Source: Streptomyces bungoensis (lineage in GTDB: Bacteria; Actinomycetota; Actinomycetes; Streptomycetales; Streptomycetaceae). From it: DNA of 64,000 nucleotides. The notes beneath the pieces were generated by a model. The model saw only the letters and a list, made by a program, of their open reading frames with translations. It made no database searches and had not been told where the DNA came from. Below, piece after piece: positions 10,532 through 19,213 of this stretch; within the stretch, counting starts at the first letter, position 1; the number at the start of each line of letters is the position of its first letter. The DNA lies in assembly GCF_001514215.1 (NCBI RefSeq), contig NZ_KQ948851.1:185166-249165 (forward strand). Direction: 5' to 3'. Made by a program: the position numbers and the translations under genes.

Positions 10532-11433
10532 GTGACGTTCGGACTGGCCACCGGAAAGCTCCATCCGAAGATCCCGCGGTGCCACGGCGAGGGCGGCAAG
10601 TCACGTCTGACCACCGTCGAGGGGCTCGCCGCGCTGTCGTTGGACGCGCTGAGTTCGGTCGCGTACGGTCCCGAGGCCATCATGGTCACCCTGGCGGTCG
10701 CCGGGGCGGGAGCGATCACCGCGGCGCTGCCGATCACCCTGGTCATCGTCGGGCTGCCGGGCGTCCTGGTCGTCTCGTACTGCCAGGTGATCGCCGTGCA
10801 TCCGGACGGCGGCGGATCGTACGCCGTGGCGAAGAAGGATCTGGGAACCCGGATCAGTCTGCTCGCCGCGGCCGGCCTCGTGGTCGACCACGTCCTGACC
10901 GTCGCGGTCAGCCTCGCCGCCGGCGCCGCCAGCCTCGCGTCGGCTTTCCCGGTCCTCGCACACCATTCCCTGGCCGTGTGTCTGGTCGGGCCGGCTCTGC
11001 TCACCGCCGTGAACCTGCGGGGCGTCGCGGACAGCGCGCGCGTGCTGATGCTGCCCATGGCGCTCTTCGTCGTGAGCGTGCTCGGCGTCGTCGTGGGCCT
11101 GTCGCGTCCGGCACCCGCCGCGACCGTCGGCGCGCCCCAGTCCCTCCACGCCACCGAGGCACTGGGACTGCTCCTGCTGCTCAAGGCGTTCTCGGCGGGA
11201 TGCTCCGCGCTGACCGGGATCGAGGCCGTCGCCAACGCCGTCCCGATGTTCCGCAAGCCGCGCGTCGGGCGGGCGCAGCGCACCGAACTCCTCCTGGGCG
11301 TGGCTCCTGGCGGCGCTGCTGGTCGGGCTGACGCTGGTCATCCACCGGCACCACGTGGTCCCCCGCCAAGGCGTGACGGTCCTGGCCCAGCTGACCGCCG
11401 GCGCCTACGGCACCGGGACAACGGTGATCGCGC
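10532..11433 (+). pseudogene. broken APC-superfamily permease (KimA/YdaO-like)
   Basis: The first about 250 codons encode a good APC permease: GGKSRLTTVEG, then LSLDALSSVAYGPEA, several hydrophobic helices and VPMFRKPR. At about 11295-11301 the frame shifts by one. The family sequence resumes in the next frame (WLLAALLVGLTLVIHRH, then RQGVTVLAQLTAGAYGTG) and stops abruptly at about 11420, where the converging epimerase gene begins. Members of this group normally exceed 600 residues, so half is missing. The start is GTG 10532 after GAGGGG. The 283-nt leader shows GC-rich repeats but no riboswitch core I could confirm. The intact gene would import potassium or an amino acid. Confidence 0.8.
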
Positions 11434-12024
11434 TCATACCTCGCCCTCCTTCACGCCCGGATCGATGCCCCACCGCGCCTCGTGCGTCTGCCCGGGCTCC
11501 AGGGTGATCAGGCCCTCACCGGAATTGAACGCGTCCGGCGCGCACGTCATCGGCTCCACGCCCAGACCGGTGCGCCGCCGATCCGCTTCGGGGAGTGTGT
11601 CGCCGGTGAAGATCTCTACGTACGGGTAGGCGTCATCGACCCAGAGGGTCACGGCCGCCCCCCCCGTCCTGAGTGAGCCGGACCCGCGCCCTGCCGTCGG
11701 CGTCGCGGGTGCCTCCGCGGTGCCCTCCAGGTACCGCCACGGCACCCACCGGGTCAGACCGTGGATCGCACCCAGCTTCTCCGGCTCACTGAGGTCGAGC
11801 TGGAAGGCCGTGCCCGCCCAGGTGTACCTCCCCCCGCGGATCCGGTTGGGCCAGGGGATCATGGAGTGGCCGCGAGCGCCCGTGCACCTCTCCTGCGGCC
11901 CGTACCCGTCCAGGATCCGGCGTCCACCCACGGTGTACGACCGCAGGCCCGCGCCGACCTCCGTGATCTCCACCAGTTGCTCGCCATGACGAATCTGGTG
12001 CTGGTTGCCCGACGGAGCCGCCAT
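11434..12024 (-). pseudogene. aldose 1-epimerase with a large internal deletion
   Basis: The reading frame is open for 196 residues, but galactose mutarotases of this type are about 300. The N-terminal third is normal (GHSMIPWPNRIRGGRYTW, then IHGLTRWVPW). The C-terminal end is also normal (TLWVDDAYPYVEIFTGD, then GLGVEPMTCAPDAFNSG). About 100 residues between them, including the usual catalytic His-containing centre, are gone. Reading the join in another frame gives DADGRARVRLTQD, the family sequence just before TLWVDD, so a frameshift in a run of eight G residues accompanies the deletion. ATG 12024 follows GGAGAGC. Almost certainly inactive. Confidence 0.75.
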
Positions 12025-12246
12025 GCTCGCTCTCCGTGTCCTCAGGGTGTCTTCCATTCTCCGCCGCATCCGCGCGGCCCGCTCTCCGCGCGGCCCACCG
12101 CGGCCGACAGCCGTTCGGTGCCCCTCCGGCGCATCTCCCTGGGAGCGCCGAAAACCGGGCGTTGTGGTTTCCTGCAATGAGGGGCCCTTCGTCCCTTTGT
12201 GCCACAGGTGTCGAGAGCGTGCGCGCGCACAGCGAATCGAGGGGAA

Positions 12247-12819
12247 ATGGCCACGTACAAGGTCGGATACATCATCGGCAGCCTGGCCGGCCGGTCGATC
12301 AACCGCACCCTTTCCAAAGCGCTGATCAGACTGGCACCCCCTGAACTGGAGTTCACCGAGATCCCCATCAAGGACCTCCCGCTCTACAGCTACGACTACG
12401 ACAGCGACTATCCCGCCGAAGGAAAGGCGCTCAAGGCGGCCATCGCCGCCGCCGACGCCATCCTGTTCGTGACGCCGGAGTACAACCGCTCGATCCCCGG
12501 CGCACTCAAGAACGCCATCGACTGGGCCAGCCGTCCCTGGGGGGACAATTCGTTCACGCACAAACCGTCTGCCGTGATCGGCGCCTCACCGGGTGCGATC
12601 GGAACGGCGGTGGCCCAGCAGAGCCTGCGCAGCGTCCTCAGCTACTGCAACTCTCCGCAGATGAACGCACCGGAGGCGTACGTCAGATTCGTCCCTGAGG
12701 TGTTCGGAGACGAGGGCGAGGTGACCGACTCCGGTACGGAGGATTTCCTCCGTAACTTCATGCGGGAGTACCGGGACCACATCGTCCGAGTGCTCACCGT
12801 GCTACCACCCAGAACCTGA
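12247..12819 (+). CDS. NADPH-dependent FMN reductase
   Basis: A 190-residue flavodoxin-fold reductase. The FMN phosphate loop is IIGSLAGRSINRTLSK near the N-terminus, and the family signature PEYNRSIPGALKNAIDW is at about 78-95, followed by GASPGAIGTA. It should transfer hydride from NAD(P)H to FMN, quinones, azo dyes or chromate. ATG 12247 lies only 2 nt from GAGGGG, which is tight, but no better start keeps the conserved N-terminus. The HAD phosphatase follows 33 nt later on the same strand and may be co-transcribed. Confidence 0.88.
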   Translation: MATYKVGYIIGSLAGRSINRTLSKALIRLAPPELEFTEIPIKDLPLYSYDYDSDYPAEGKALKAAIAAADAILFVTPEYNRSIPGALKNAIDWASRPWGDNSFTHKPSAVIGASPGAIGTAVAQQSLRSVLSYCNSPQMNAPEAYVRFVPEVFGDEGEVTDSGTEDFLRNFMREYRDHIVRVLTVLPPRT

Positions 12820-12852
12820 CTCTTCGTCACCCTGTGTCGCGGGAGAACGGAC

Positions 12853-13527
12853 ATGACGGCACCCCTCGCTGTTCTCTTCGACATCGACGAGACCCTGATA
12901 CACACCGGAGGCGCGGGAGCACGCAGTTGGGCCCGGGCGTTCGACCAGCTGCACGGAATACCCGCGGACATCGGAGAGCACACCTCGGCGGGGGAGACCG
13001 ACCCGCAGGTGGGACGGGAGACATTCCGCGCGGTACTGGGCCGCGACCCGAGTCACGACGAGATGATGCGGCTCTACAGCGCCTACCTGTGGCACCTGGC
13101 CGAGGAAATCTGGTCGTCCGACACCTACCGCGTTCTCGACGGCGCCGAGGAGACCTTGCGCCGGCTCGGACGGGCAGGTGCCATTCTGGGCGTGGTGTCC
13201 GGCGCCATGGAAGGCGCGGCGAGGATGAAGATGGAGCCGGGCAAACTGGGCCGCTACTTCGTGTTCGGCGCCTACGGATCGGACTCCGCCGACCGGGAAG
13301 AGGTGACACGCCTGGCCGTCGCGAAGGCGGCCCGACTGCACGGACGCGCCCTCGCCAGGGCCGAGGTGTACGTCGTCGGCGACACCCCGCGCGACATCGA
13401 AGCCGCGCACGCGGCGGACGCCTCGGCCGTCGGGATCGCCAGCGGCCACTACACCGCACGGCAACTGCGCGCCGCGAGAGCCGACTACGTGCTGGAGTCG
13501 ATGACAGAGCCGTTCCCCGGCCTGTGA
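12853..13527 (+). CDS. HAD-superfamily phosphatase
   Basis: A 224-residue HAD hydrolase of the phosphoglycolate-phosphatase/beta-phosphoglucomutase subclass. Motif I is FDIDETL (Asp10 nucleophile, Asp12 acid), motif II is VVSGAME, and motif IV is VVGDTPRDIEAA, with a helical cap between motifs I and II. ATG 12853 is preceded by GGGAGA. Cytosolic, magnesium-dependent; substrate not readable. Probably in the same transcript as the FMN reductase upstream. Confidence 0.85.
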   Translation: MTAPLAVLFDIDETLIHTGGAGARSWARAFDQLHGIPADIGEHTSAGETDPQVGRETFRAVLGRDPSHDEMMRLYSAYLWHLAEEIWSSDTYRVLDGAEETLRRLGRAGAILGVVSGAMEGAARMKMEPGKLGRYFVFGAYGSDSADREEVTRLAVAKAARLHGRALARAEVYVVGDTPRDIEAAHAADASAVGIASGHYTARQLRAARADYVLESMTEPFPGL

Positions 13528-13816
13528 CCCCGGCACGCCCGTCGCGGCCCAGGGCGCCCCGACGGCCGGCAGCGCCCGCTCGCGCGCGCCGGGCACGGGC
13601 GCCGGCGCCCTGACGGCGGCCGCCCCCGCCCGGCTCGCCCACCGACGCGCGGCGAGCCGTACACAGGCCGTGCGCCGCTGCGAGGAGACCAGTAGGGTGC
13701 TCCTGCCACTCGCCCTGGACTGCGGCTCCTGGACCCGAACTTCCCGGTCCGGGCTGTCCAGTTCGGCGGGGGGACTCAACCCTGCCGGCCGGTGCCGGGC
13801 TTGGCGGCCCCGTGAG
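13528..13816. other. gene-free stretch between convergent genes
   Basis: No coding frame with family features was seen. It holds GC-rich inverted repeats, for example CCGTCG/CGACGG (13539-13565) and the palindrome GGGCGCCGGCGCCC (13597-13610), which may end the HAD transcript. Confidence 0.5.
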
Positions 13817-14317
13817 TCACAGGAACTCGCTTCGGTAGGCCGAGGCCAACTCGGCCGCGCGGCGGCGGCGCTCCGTGAGCTCGTCCTGCGACAGTTGGGG
13901 CGGCGGCGCGTCCTTGCCCGCGACGATATCGCCGATACGGGTGAAGTACTCGTCCTGGCCGGCGGGGGTGCACATGCACAGCATGCGGGCCGGCGCACCC
14001 GACGCGTTGCGGAAGCTGTGCGGCGCGTTGGCCGGGATGTTGATCGTGGACCCGGCCCGTACGGTGTGCTTGTCGCCGCGGAAGGTGAACTCGATCTCGC
14101 CCTCGAGGATCGTGAACATCTCCTCGAAATCGTGCCGGTGCGGCGGCGGGCCGCCACCGTCGGGGACGCGCATCTCGATCAGGCAGTACCGGCCGTTGGT
14201 CTGCTCGCCGGTGACCAGCATGGCGTACGTGTTGCCCACCAGGGAGATGTACGTCGTGCCGGGGTCGTCGGGATGCGCCACGGTCAGCGGGCGGGACGGG
14301 TCGTCGTCGGGGATCAT
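13817..14317 (-). CDS. cupin-domain protein
   Basis: A 166-residue single cupin. Motif 1 is PPPHRHDFEEMFTILEGEIE (His, His, Glu ligands), motif 2 is IPANAPHSFRNASG. A charged helical tail (about 135-166) follows. No signal peptide. Resembles quercetinase-like or storage-type cupins found next to oxidoreductases. The quinone-oxidoreductase gene lies upstream on the same strand with a 145-nt gap. Function beyond a metal-binding cupin is not predicted. Confidence 0.8.
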   Translation of the reverse strand: MIPDDDPSRPLTVAHPDDPGTTYISLVGNTYAMLVTGEQTNGRYCLIEMRVPDGGGPPPHRHDFEEMFTILEGEIEFTFRGDKHTVRAGSTINIPANAPHSFRNASGAPARMLCMCTPAGQDEYFTRIGDIVAGKDAPPPQLSQDELTERRRRAAELASAYRSEFL

Positions 14318-14462
14318 CGGGGTCGTCTCCTTCGCATGCGGTGCGGGGCGTGGTGGAACGCCGGGTCGAGCCGGAATTCGGCGGCCACGACCATCCGGGC
14401 CGGTGCCTGGGCCATCTCCGGATCCAGGGACAGGGTCGTGGCCGCTCCCCTTCGAAGCCGTG

Positions 14463-15407
14463 TCAGGCGGCAGGCGCGACGATGACGACCTTGCCGTGCA
14501 GCTCGCCCGTTGCGGCCTGGGCGTGGACCGCCGGCAGCTGCGCCAGCGGCACTCGCTGCGCCACGTCGACGCGCAGGCCGCCGGAGTCGACCAACGCCAC
14601 CAGCCGCGACAGCTGTTCGGCGTCGCTGTTGACGAACAGGTCGATACCGCGCACGCCGCGTTGTTCGTCGCTGGGCGCAGGCATCCACACCGTGGTGTTC
14701 ACCAGCACTCCACCGGAACGGATCAGGGCGGGCAGCGCGGCCAGTCGCGCCGGGTCGATCGGCGCGAGGTTGAGCACCACGTCGACCGGCTCGGTCACTG
14801 CCGCGCTCACCTCGGTGGCGGTGTGGTCGACGACCTCGTCGGCACCCGCCGCCGCGACGTGCTCGCCGCTGCGCGGCCCGGCCGTGGCGATCACGTAGGC
14901 GCCGGCGTTCTTGGCCAGCTGCACGGCGTAGCCGCCGACCGCGCCGCCCGCACCGTTGATGAGTACGCGCTGCCCCGCCGCCAGCTTCGCGTGATCGAAG
15001 AGGGCCTGCCAGGCAGTCAGGCCGACCAACGGCAGCGCGGCGGCATCGGGCAGCGAAATGCTCCGAGGCGCCGGCGTCAGAATCCCGGCCGGAGCCACCA
15101 CGTACTCCGCGGCCGCGCCGTCGCCCGTCATCGGCAGGAAGCCGACGACCGTGTCGCCGACTTCGAGGCCGGCCACGTCCTCACCCAGCGCGTCGACCGT
15201 GCCTGAGACGTCGATGCCGGGAGTGTGCGGCAACACCACCGGGATGGGGCCCTGCATGAAGCCCCCGCGGATGTTGCCGTCGACACCGTTGAACGATGTC
15301 GCGGCGACCCGGACCAGAACCTGCCCGGCGCCGGGGACGGGCTGCTCGACGTCCTCGTAACGCAGGACGCTCGGGTCGCCGTACTCGTGGAAACGCACTG
15401 CCTTCAT
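14463..15407 (-). CDS. zinc-free MDR-family NADPH:quinone oxidoreductase
   Basis: A 314-residue medium-chain dehydrogenase. The N-terminal GroES-like domain (MKAVRFHEYGDPSVL, then GIDVSGTVDALGEDV) lacks the zinc cysteines of alcohol dehydrogenases. The Rossmann domain has NGAGGAVGGYAVQLAK at about 150-165, the NADPH motif of quinone reductases. ATG 15407 follows GAGGA by 7 nt. The XRE-type regulators to the right may control it, since such regulators commonly sit beside oxidoreductases. Likely a quinone or enone reductase. Confidence 0.88.
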   Translation of the reverse strand: MKAVRFHEYGDPSVLRYEDVEQPVPGAGQVLVRVAATSFNGVDGNIRGGFMQGPIPVVLPHTPGIDVSGTVDALGEDVAGLEVGDTVVGFLPMTGDGAAAEYVVAPAGILTPAPRSISLPDAAALPLVGLTAWQALFDHAKLAAGQRVLINGAGGAVGGYAVQLAKNAGAYVIATAGPRSGEHVAAAGADEVVDHTATEVSAAVTEPVDVVLNLAPIDPARLAALPALIRSGGVLVNTTVWMPAPSDEQRGVRGIDLFVNSDAEQLSRLVALVDSGGLRVDVAQRVPLAQLPAVHAQAATGELHGKVVIVAPAA

Positions 15408-15500
15408 GGGAAATCCTCGTCTTTCGATACATGCGAGGTGCTTCGCCTTCAAAGCACTCTTGGGTCCTGCCCTGCTTCATGTGCGAAGCGACAACTCATT

Positions 15501-15629
15501 GAGCGCGGCCACCTCCGCACGCCGCAGCCCACCGGTACGAAGCCGTGAACCGCGAGGAAGCCCGACGTCCTCCGGCCGCAGCACCTTCCGGCGTGCCCGC
15601 GGAGAATCGGCCGGCAACGCCCGGTCCAT
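15501..15629 (-). pseudogene. 129-bp duplicate of the 5' end of the XRE regulator gene
   Basis: Codons 1-43 of the regulator at 16209-17093 are repeated here with about ten mismatches in 129 bp. The translation begins MDRALPADSPRARRKVL and ends LRRAEVAAL, where it breaks off into unrelated sequence. Several changes hit conserved positions (FLRARRE became SPRARRK). It is a duplicated stump, not an expressed gene. Confidence 0.85.
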
Positions 15630-15696
15630 CCCGACCTTCCGTGTTCGACTGAGCAAGCGTGGCGTGCATCAGAACTCGGATGAAGGCCGTACTTAT

Positions 15697-15717
15697 CCAC
15701 GGACAAGTTGTCCGTGG
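15697..15717. promoter_or_regulatory. 21-bp near-perfect palindrome, orphan operator
   Basis: CCACGGACAA and TTGTCCGTGG are perfect 10-bp arms around a single G. GGACAA-N-TTGTCC is a common shape for TetR-family operators. No TetR gene and no intact gene lies next to it; the nearest item is the regulator stump 68 bp away. It probably marks a promoter whose gene was lost. Confidence 0.55.
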
Positions 15718-16009
15718 CTGCCCACGCGGCGCAGATAGAGATGAGCGGCTTGTCGTCGCACAGCGGCGGAGTGTTCGTTCCGCGTCGGTCGCCGTCCGCG
15801 TCCAGTCGCGGAATGCCTTGATCGGCGCGCGGACGGCGGGCAGCGAGACGGCGAATGCCATCACTGCCGGAACCGCGGCCATGGGCGTGACGCCTCTACG
15901 GCGGTCGCCCGCCCAGTCGAACGAGAGGTCGTCATGCGGGTCTGGGCCGTGCCGATCGGCCGACAGCCGGCCGGCTCGGGAGCGAGGCCACGGACACGTT
16001 CTCGTCGAT

Positions 16010-16212
16010 GACTCGATCAGCTGACGTACCGTCTTGAGCAGGCCTTCTGCGGGCTGTGGGGTGCCGCGGGCGGTGAGGAAGCGGTCGAGGCCGGCGGCGA
16101 TGCAGCCCTTGTCCGCGGCAGATACGGGCGCCCACGCCCACCGCAGGGTCTTCGAACGGTCATCGACCTGCACGTGGAGTGCGGTCGAGAGGGTTTCCGA
16201 ATCGGGCGTCAC
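16010..16212 (-). pseudogene. possible coding remnant overlapping the XRE gene stop
   Basis: A GTG at 16212 overlaps the TGA of the XRE regulator by 4 nt (GTGA), the usual sign of translational coupling. The first about 65 codons have strong G/C third positions and encode a plausible soluble N-terminus (AAGLDRFLTARGTP, then LLKTVRQLIES). After about 16010 the coding signal fades. The open frame continues to 15496 only by running through the palindrome and the regulator stump in the wrong frame. Not recognised as any family. The rest of 15718-16009 holds nothing I can assign. Confidence 0.35.
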
Positions 16213-17093
16213 AACCCGATGTCGGGCACCCTCCCTACGCCTGAGGAGCCCGCATTCGGAACTACTCGTCCAGCGCCCACGGCGGGGAGGAGTTGAAGCT
16301 TCTCGTAGCTGGGTGAGCCGGGTGTGGCGGAGAAGACCAGCAGTTCCTGGGCCTGGTCGGGGTCGACCAGGCGCTGGCAGTACAGCTCCAGCTCGCCCAA
16401 CTCGGGATGCCGGTAGCGTTTGAGGTCGTTGTGGTGGGTGACATCCACCTCGTGCAATCGCCAGACCTCGGTGAATTCCTGGCTGGCCTCCAGCAGGGCG
16501 GCGACGATGTCACCGGCCCTGCCCGTCGGGTCCGCCGTGTACGCCGCCCGAAGGTCCGCGGTGAAGACCCTGCCGCGTAGGCCGTGGTCCTCGACGGGGT
16601 AGAGGTCGCGTTGGGCCGGGTCGGTGAACCAGCGGTAGACCAGGTAGCGGGACAGTCCGCTGAAGCGGGTGTAGTCGCCCAGCAGGGCGACCGCCGGCCC
16701 GGTCTGCAGCAGCGTCTCGTGGAACCGGGACATCACCAACGCGGGTGTGTCCGCGAGCCGTTCGATGATGCGCATCATGGTGGGACTGACGTGATCGTCA
16801 CGCAGAACCCGCCGCGGCGCCGAGTGCCCCGCGAGATCGAAGAGGTAGTCCCGCTCGCTCAAGGTGAGGTGCAGCCCCCGGGCGAGCCCGGCGAGCACCT
16901 GCTCGGACGGCACCGGACCACGCTGCTGCTCGATCCGGCTGTAGTAGTCCACCGACATACCAGCCAGCGCGGCCACCTCCTCACGCCGCAGCCCACCGGT
17001 ACGACGCCGCGAACCGCGAGGAAGCCCGACATCCTCCGGCTGCAGCACCTCCCGGCGTGCCCGCAGGAAATCGGCCAGCAACGCCCGGTCCAT
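16209..17093 (-). CDS. XRE-family regulator with MmyB-like ligand domain
   Basis: A 294-residue regulator. An N-terminal HTH (about 10-85; RTGGLRREEVAALAGMS, then YSRIEQQRGP) precedes an MmyB-like PAS-fold domain (about 110-270), with family marks RYLVYRWFTDP and FTADLRAAYTADP and a late HPELGELELYCQRL block. MmyB-type domains are thought to bind fatty-acid-like ligands. The last 20 residues (GRVVPNAGSS onwards) do not fit the family and may come from a frame change near the 3' end. ATG 17093. Local targets are probably the oxidoreductase or the lost gene next to the palindrome. Confidence 0.88.
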   Translation of the reverse strand: MDRALLADFLRARREVLQPEDVGLPRGSRRRTGGLRREEVAALAGMSVDYYSRIEQQRGPVPSEQVLAGLARGLHLTLSERDYLFDLAGHSAPRRVLRDDHVSPTMMRIIERLADTPALVMSRFHETLLQTGPAVALLGDYTRFSGLSRYLVYRWFTDPAQRDLYPVEDHGLRGRVFTADLRAAYTADPTGRAGDIVAALLEASQEFTEVWRLHEVDVTHHNDLKRYRHPELGELELYCQRLVDPDQAQELLVFSATPGSPSYEKLQLLPAVGAGRVVPNAGSSGVGRVPDIGL

Positions 17094-17269
17094 CCTTCTC
17101 TCAGCCTCCGTGGACGAGACATCTGCCGATGGACTGTCCGGTCGGCGAGATCCACCGTATCGGAAGAGGTCTCACCCGGAGCGTGATCGTTCCAAGACCA
17201 ACGGGTCCTGCTCGCCGACTCGTTGGGATGAGGGCCCGCTTGACCGCGCCCCCCGCCCGGCGCACCCGG

Positions 17270-17555
17270 TCACCACGACGTGAGGGCTTCCGGTCCCGCG
17301 AGGGCGTAGAGCGTCGTGCCGACCACCGCGAGGCACAGTGCCGTCCAGGTCGCCGCAGGCGTGCCGGTCGGCAGCAGCATCCAGGTCGCCACCCTCACGG
17401 GCACACTGGTCGCCGAGGGCGGAGCGAGGAACGCGAACGCGAGCCAGGTGAAGGGGAACGCCCAGGCGTACCGCCCGCCAGTTCTCCCGCCCGGTCTCCG
17501 GCGCCCGCACCCTGGCCACCCCCGCCGCCGTGGCCCACACCCCCGACGCCCGCAC
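17270..17555 (-). pseudogene. small membrane-protein gene with a one-base frameshift
   Basis: Beginning at GTG 17555 after AGGAGCGG, the frame reads VRASGVWATAAGVARVR and then ETGRENWR. One extra base at about 17470 shifts the frame. The continuation YAWAFPFTWLAFAF, then ATWMLLPTGTPAATW and ALCLAVVGTTLYALAG, encodes two clear hydrophobic helices ending in TGA at 17270. Removing one G from the CGGGCGG run restores ENWRRYAWAF and a 94-residue two-helix protein. Either a decayed gene or a sequencing error. It lies downstream of murA2 on the same strand. Family not recognised. Confidence 0.5.
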
Positions 17556-17583
17556 CCGCTCCTGCTCCGCGGCCAGAAGCCCC

Positions 17584-17663
17584 GGAAAAGTCCCAGGGAT
17601 ACCCGGAGGCCCCCTCCTGCCCCGCGTTTGTGCGGTTCAGGAGGGGATTCGCGCTACTTTTCC
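17584..17663 (-). terminator. nested hairpin after the HTH-MurA gene
   Basis: Outer arms GGAAAAGT (17584-17591) and ACTTTTCC (17656-17663) enclose an inner stem CCCCTCCTG/CAGGAGGGG (17611-17619 with 17638-17646), itself capped by CCGC/GCGG. It starts 9 nt past the murA stop. On the minus strand it can act as a terminator or 3' stabiliser. Confidence 0.6.
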
Positions 17664-17671
17664 TTGGAGCT

Positions 17672-19201
17672 TCAGATGTCCCGGAAGATCTCGATCTGCG
17701 CCCCGATCGAGTTCAGCCGCTCCGCGAGGTCCTCGTAACCCCGGTTGATGACGTACACGTTGCGCAGCACGCTCGTGCCCTCCGCCGCCATCATCGCCAG
17801 CAGGACGACGACGGCCGGGCGCAGGGCCGGCGGGCACATCATCTCGGCGGCGCGCCAGCGGGTCGGGCCCTCGACCAGGACCCGGTGGGGGTCCAGGAGC
17901 TGGAGGCGGCCGCCGAGGCGGTTGAGGTCGGTCAGGTAGATGGCGCGGTTGTCGTAGACCCAGTCGTGGATGAGGGTCTGGCCCGAGGCGACGGCCGCGA
18001 TGGCCGCGAAGAACGGGACGTTGTCGATGTTCAGGCCCGGGAAGGGCATGGGGTGGATCTTGTCGATCGGCGCTTCGAGCTTGGAGGGGCGGACGGTGAG
18101 GTCGACCAGGCGGGTGCGGCCGTTGTCCGCGAAGTACTCCGGCGACCGGTCGTGGTCGAGGCCCATCTCCTCCAGGACCGCCAGCTCGATCTCCAGGAAC
18201 TCGATCGGCACCCGGCGCACCGTCAGTTCCGACTCCGTCACCACGGCGGCGGCCAGCAGGCTCATCGCCTCGACCGGATCCTCGGAGGGGGAGTAGTCGA
18301 CGTCGGCGTCGATGTTCGGCACGCCGTGCACGGTGAGCGTGGTGGTGCCGATGCCCTCCACCTTCACGCCCAGCGCCTCCAGGAAGAAGCACAGGTCCTG
18401 GACCATGTAGTTGGAGGAGGCGTTGCGGATGACGGTGACGCCGTCGTGCCGGGCGGCGGCCAGCAGCGCGTTCTCGGTCACCGTGTCGCCGCGCTCGGTC
18501 AGCACGATCGGGCGGCCGGGCCGGACGGTGCGGTCCACCTGCGCGTGGTACTGGCCCTCGGTGGCCGCTACGTCCAGGCCGAACCGGCGCAGCGCGATCA
18601 TGTGCGGCTCGATGGTCCGGGTGCCGAGGTCGCAGCCGCCGGCGTACGGCAGCTTGAAGTGGTCCATGCGGTGCAGCAGCGGACCGAGGAACATGATGAT
18701 GGAGCGGGTGCGGACGGCCGCCTCCGCGTCGATGGCCGCCATCTCCAGCTCGGCCGGCGGCACCAGCTCCAGGTCGACGCCGTCGTTGATCCAGCGGGAG
18801 CGCACGCCGATGGAGCCGAGCACCTCCAGAAGGCGGTACACCTCCTCGATCCGCGCCACCCGGCGCAGCACCGTGCGCCCCTTGTTCAGGAGAGAGGCGC
18901 ACAGCAGGGCCACGCACGCGTTCTTGCTGGTCTTCACGTCGATGGCGCCGGACAGCCGGCGGCCGCCCACCACCCGCAGATGCATCGGACCCGCGTAGCC
19001 CAGCGACACGATCTCGCTGTCCAGCGCTTCACCGATTCGGGCGATCATCTCAAGGCTGATGTTCTGGTTGCCGCGCTCGATACGGTTGACCGCGCTCTGG
19101 CTGGTACCGAGCGCCTCCGCGAGCTGCGCCTGTGTCCAGCCACGGTGTTGCCGGGCGTCACGGATGAGCTTGCCGATGCGTACGAGGTAGTCGTCTGACA
19201 T
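17672..19201 (-). CDS. murA2: UDP-N-acetylglucosamine 1-carboxyvinyltransferase fused to an XRE HTH
   Basis: A 509-residue fusion. Residues about 5-65 are an XRE HTH (WTQAQLAEALGTSQSAVNRI). From about 75 the EPSP-synthase-fold MurA domain follows. The substrate-binding KNA is in SKNACVALL, the fosfomycin-target cysteine is in YAGGCDLGTRT, and a late ALRPAVVVLL block carries the conserved arginine. MurA adds enolpyruvate from PEP to UDP-GlcNAc, the first committed step of peptidoglycan. A second MurA with an N-terminal HTH is known at this locus in Streptomyces; its special role is not established. A palindrome (19214-19229) lies 13 bp upstream of the start, so self-regulation through the HTH is plausible. 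Confidence 0.92.
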   Translation of the reverse strand: MSDDYLVRIGKLIRDARQHRGWTQAQLAEALGTSQSAVNRIERGNQNISLEMIARIGEALDSEIVSLGYAGPMHLRVVGGRRLSGAIDVKTSKNACVALLCASLLNKGRTVLRRVARIEEVYRLLEVLGSIGVRSRWINDGVDLELVPPAELEMAAIDAEAAVRTRSIIMFLGPLLHRMDHFKLPYAGGCDLGTRTIEPHMIALRRFGLDVAATEGQYHAQVDRTVRPGRPIVLTERGDTVTENALLAAARHDGVTVIRNASSNYMVQDLCFFLEALGVKVEGIGTTTLTVHGVPNIDADVDYSPSEDPVEAMSLLAAAVVTESELTVRRVPIEFLEIELAVLEEMGLDHDRSPEYFADNGRTRLVDLTVRPSKLEAPIDKIHPMPFPGLNIDNVPFFAAIAAVASGQTLIHDWVYDNRAIYLTDLNRLGGRLQLLDPHRVLVEGPTRWRAAEMMCPPALRPAVVVLLAMMAAEGTSVLRNVYVINRGYEDLAERLNSIGAQIEIFRDI

Positions 19202-19213
19202 GAGGCTGAGGTT

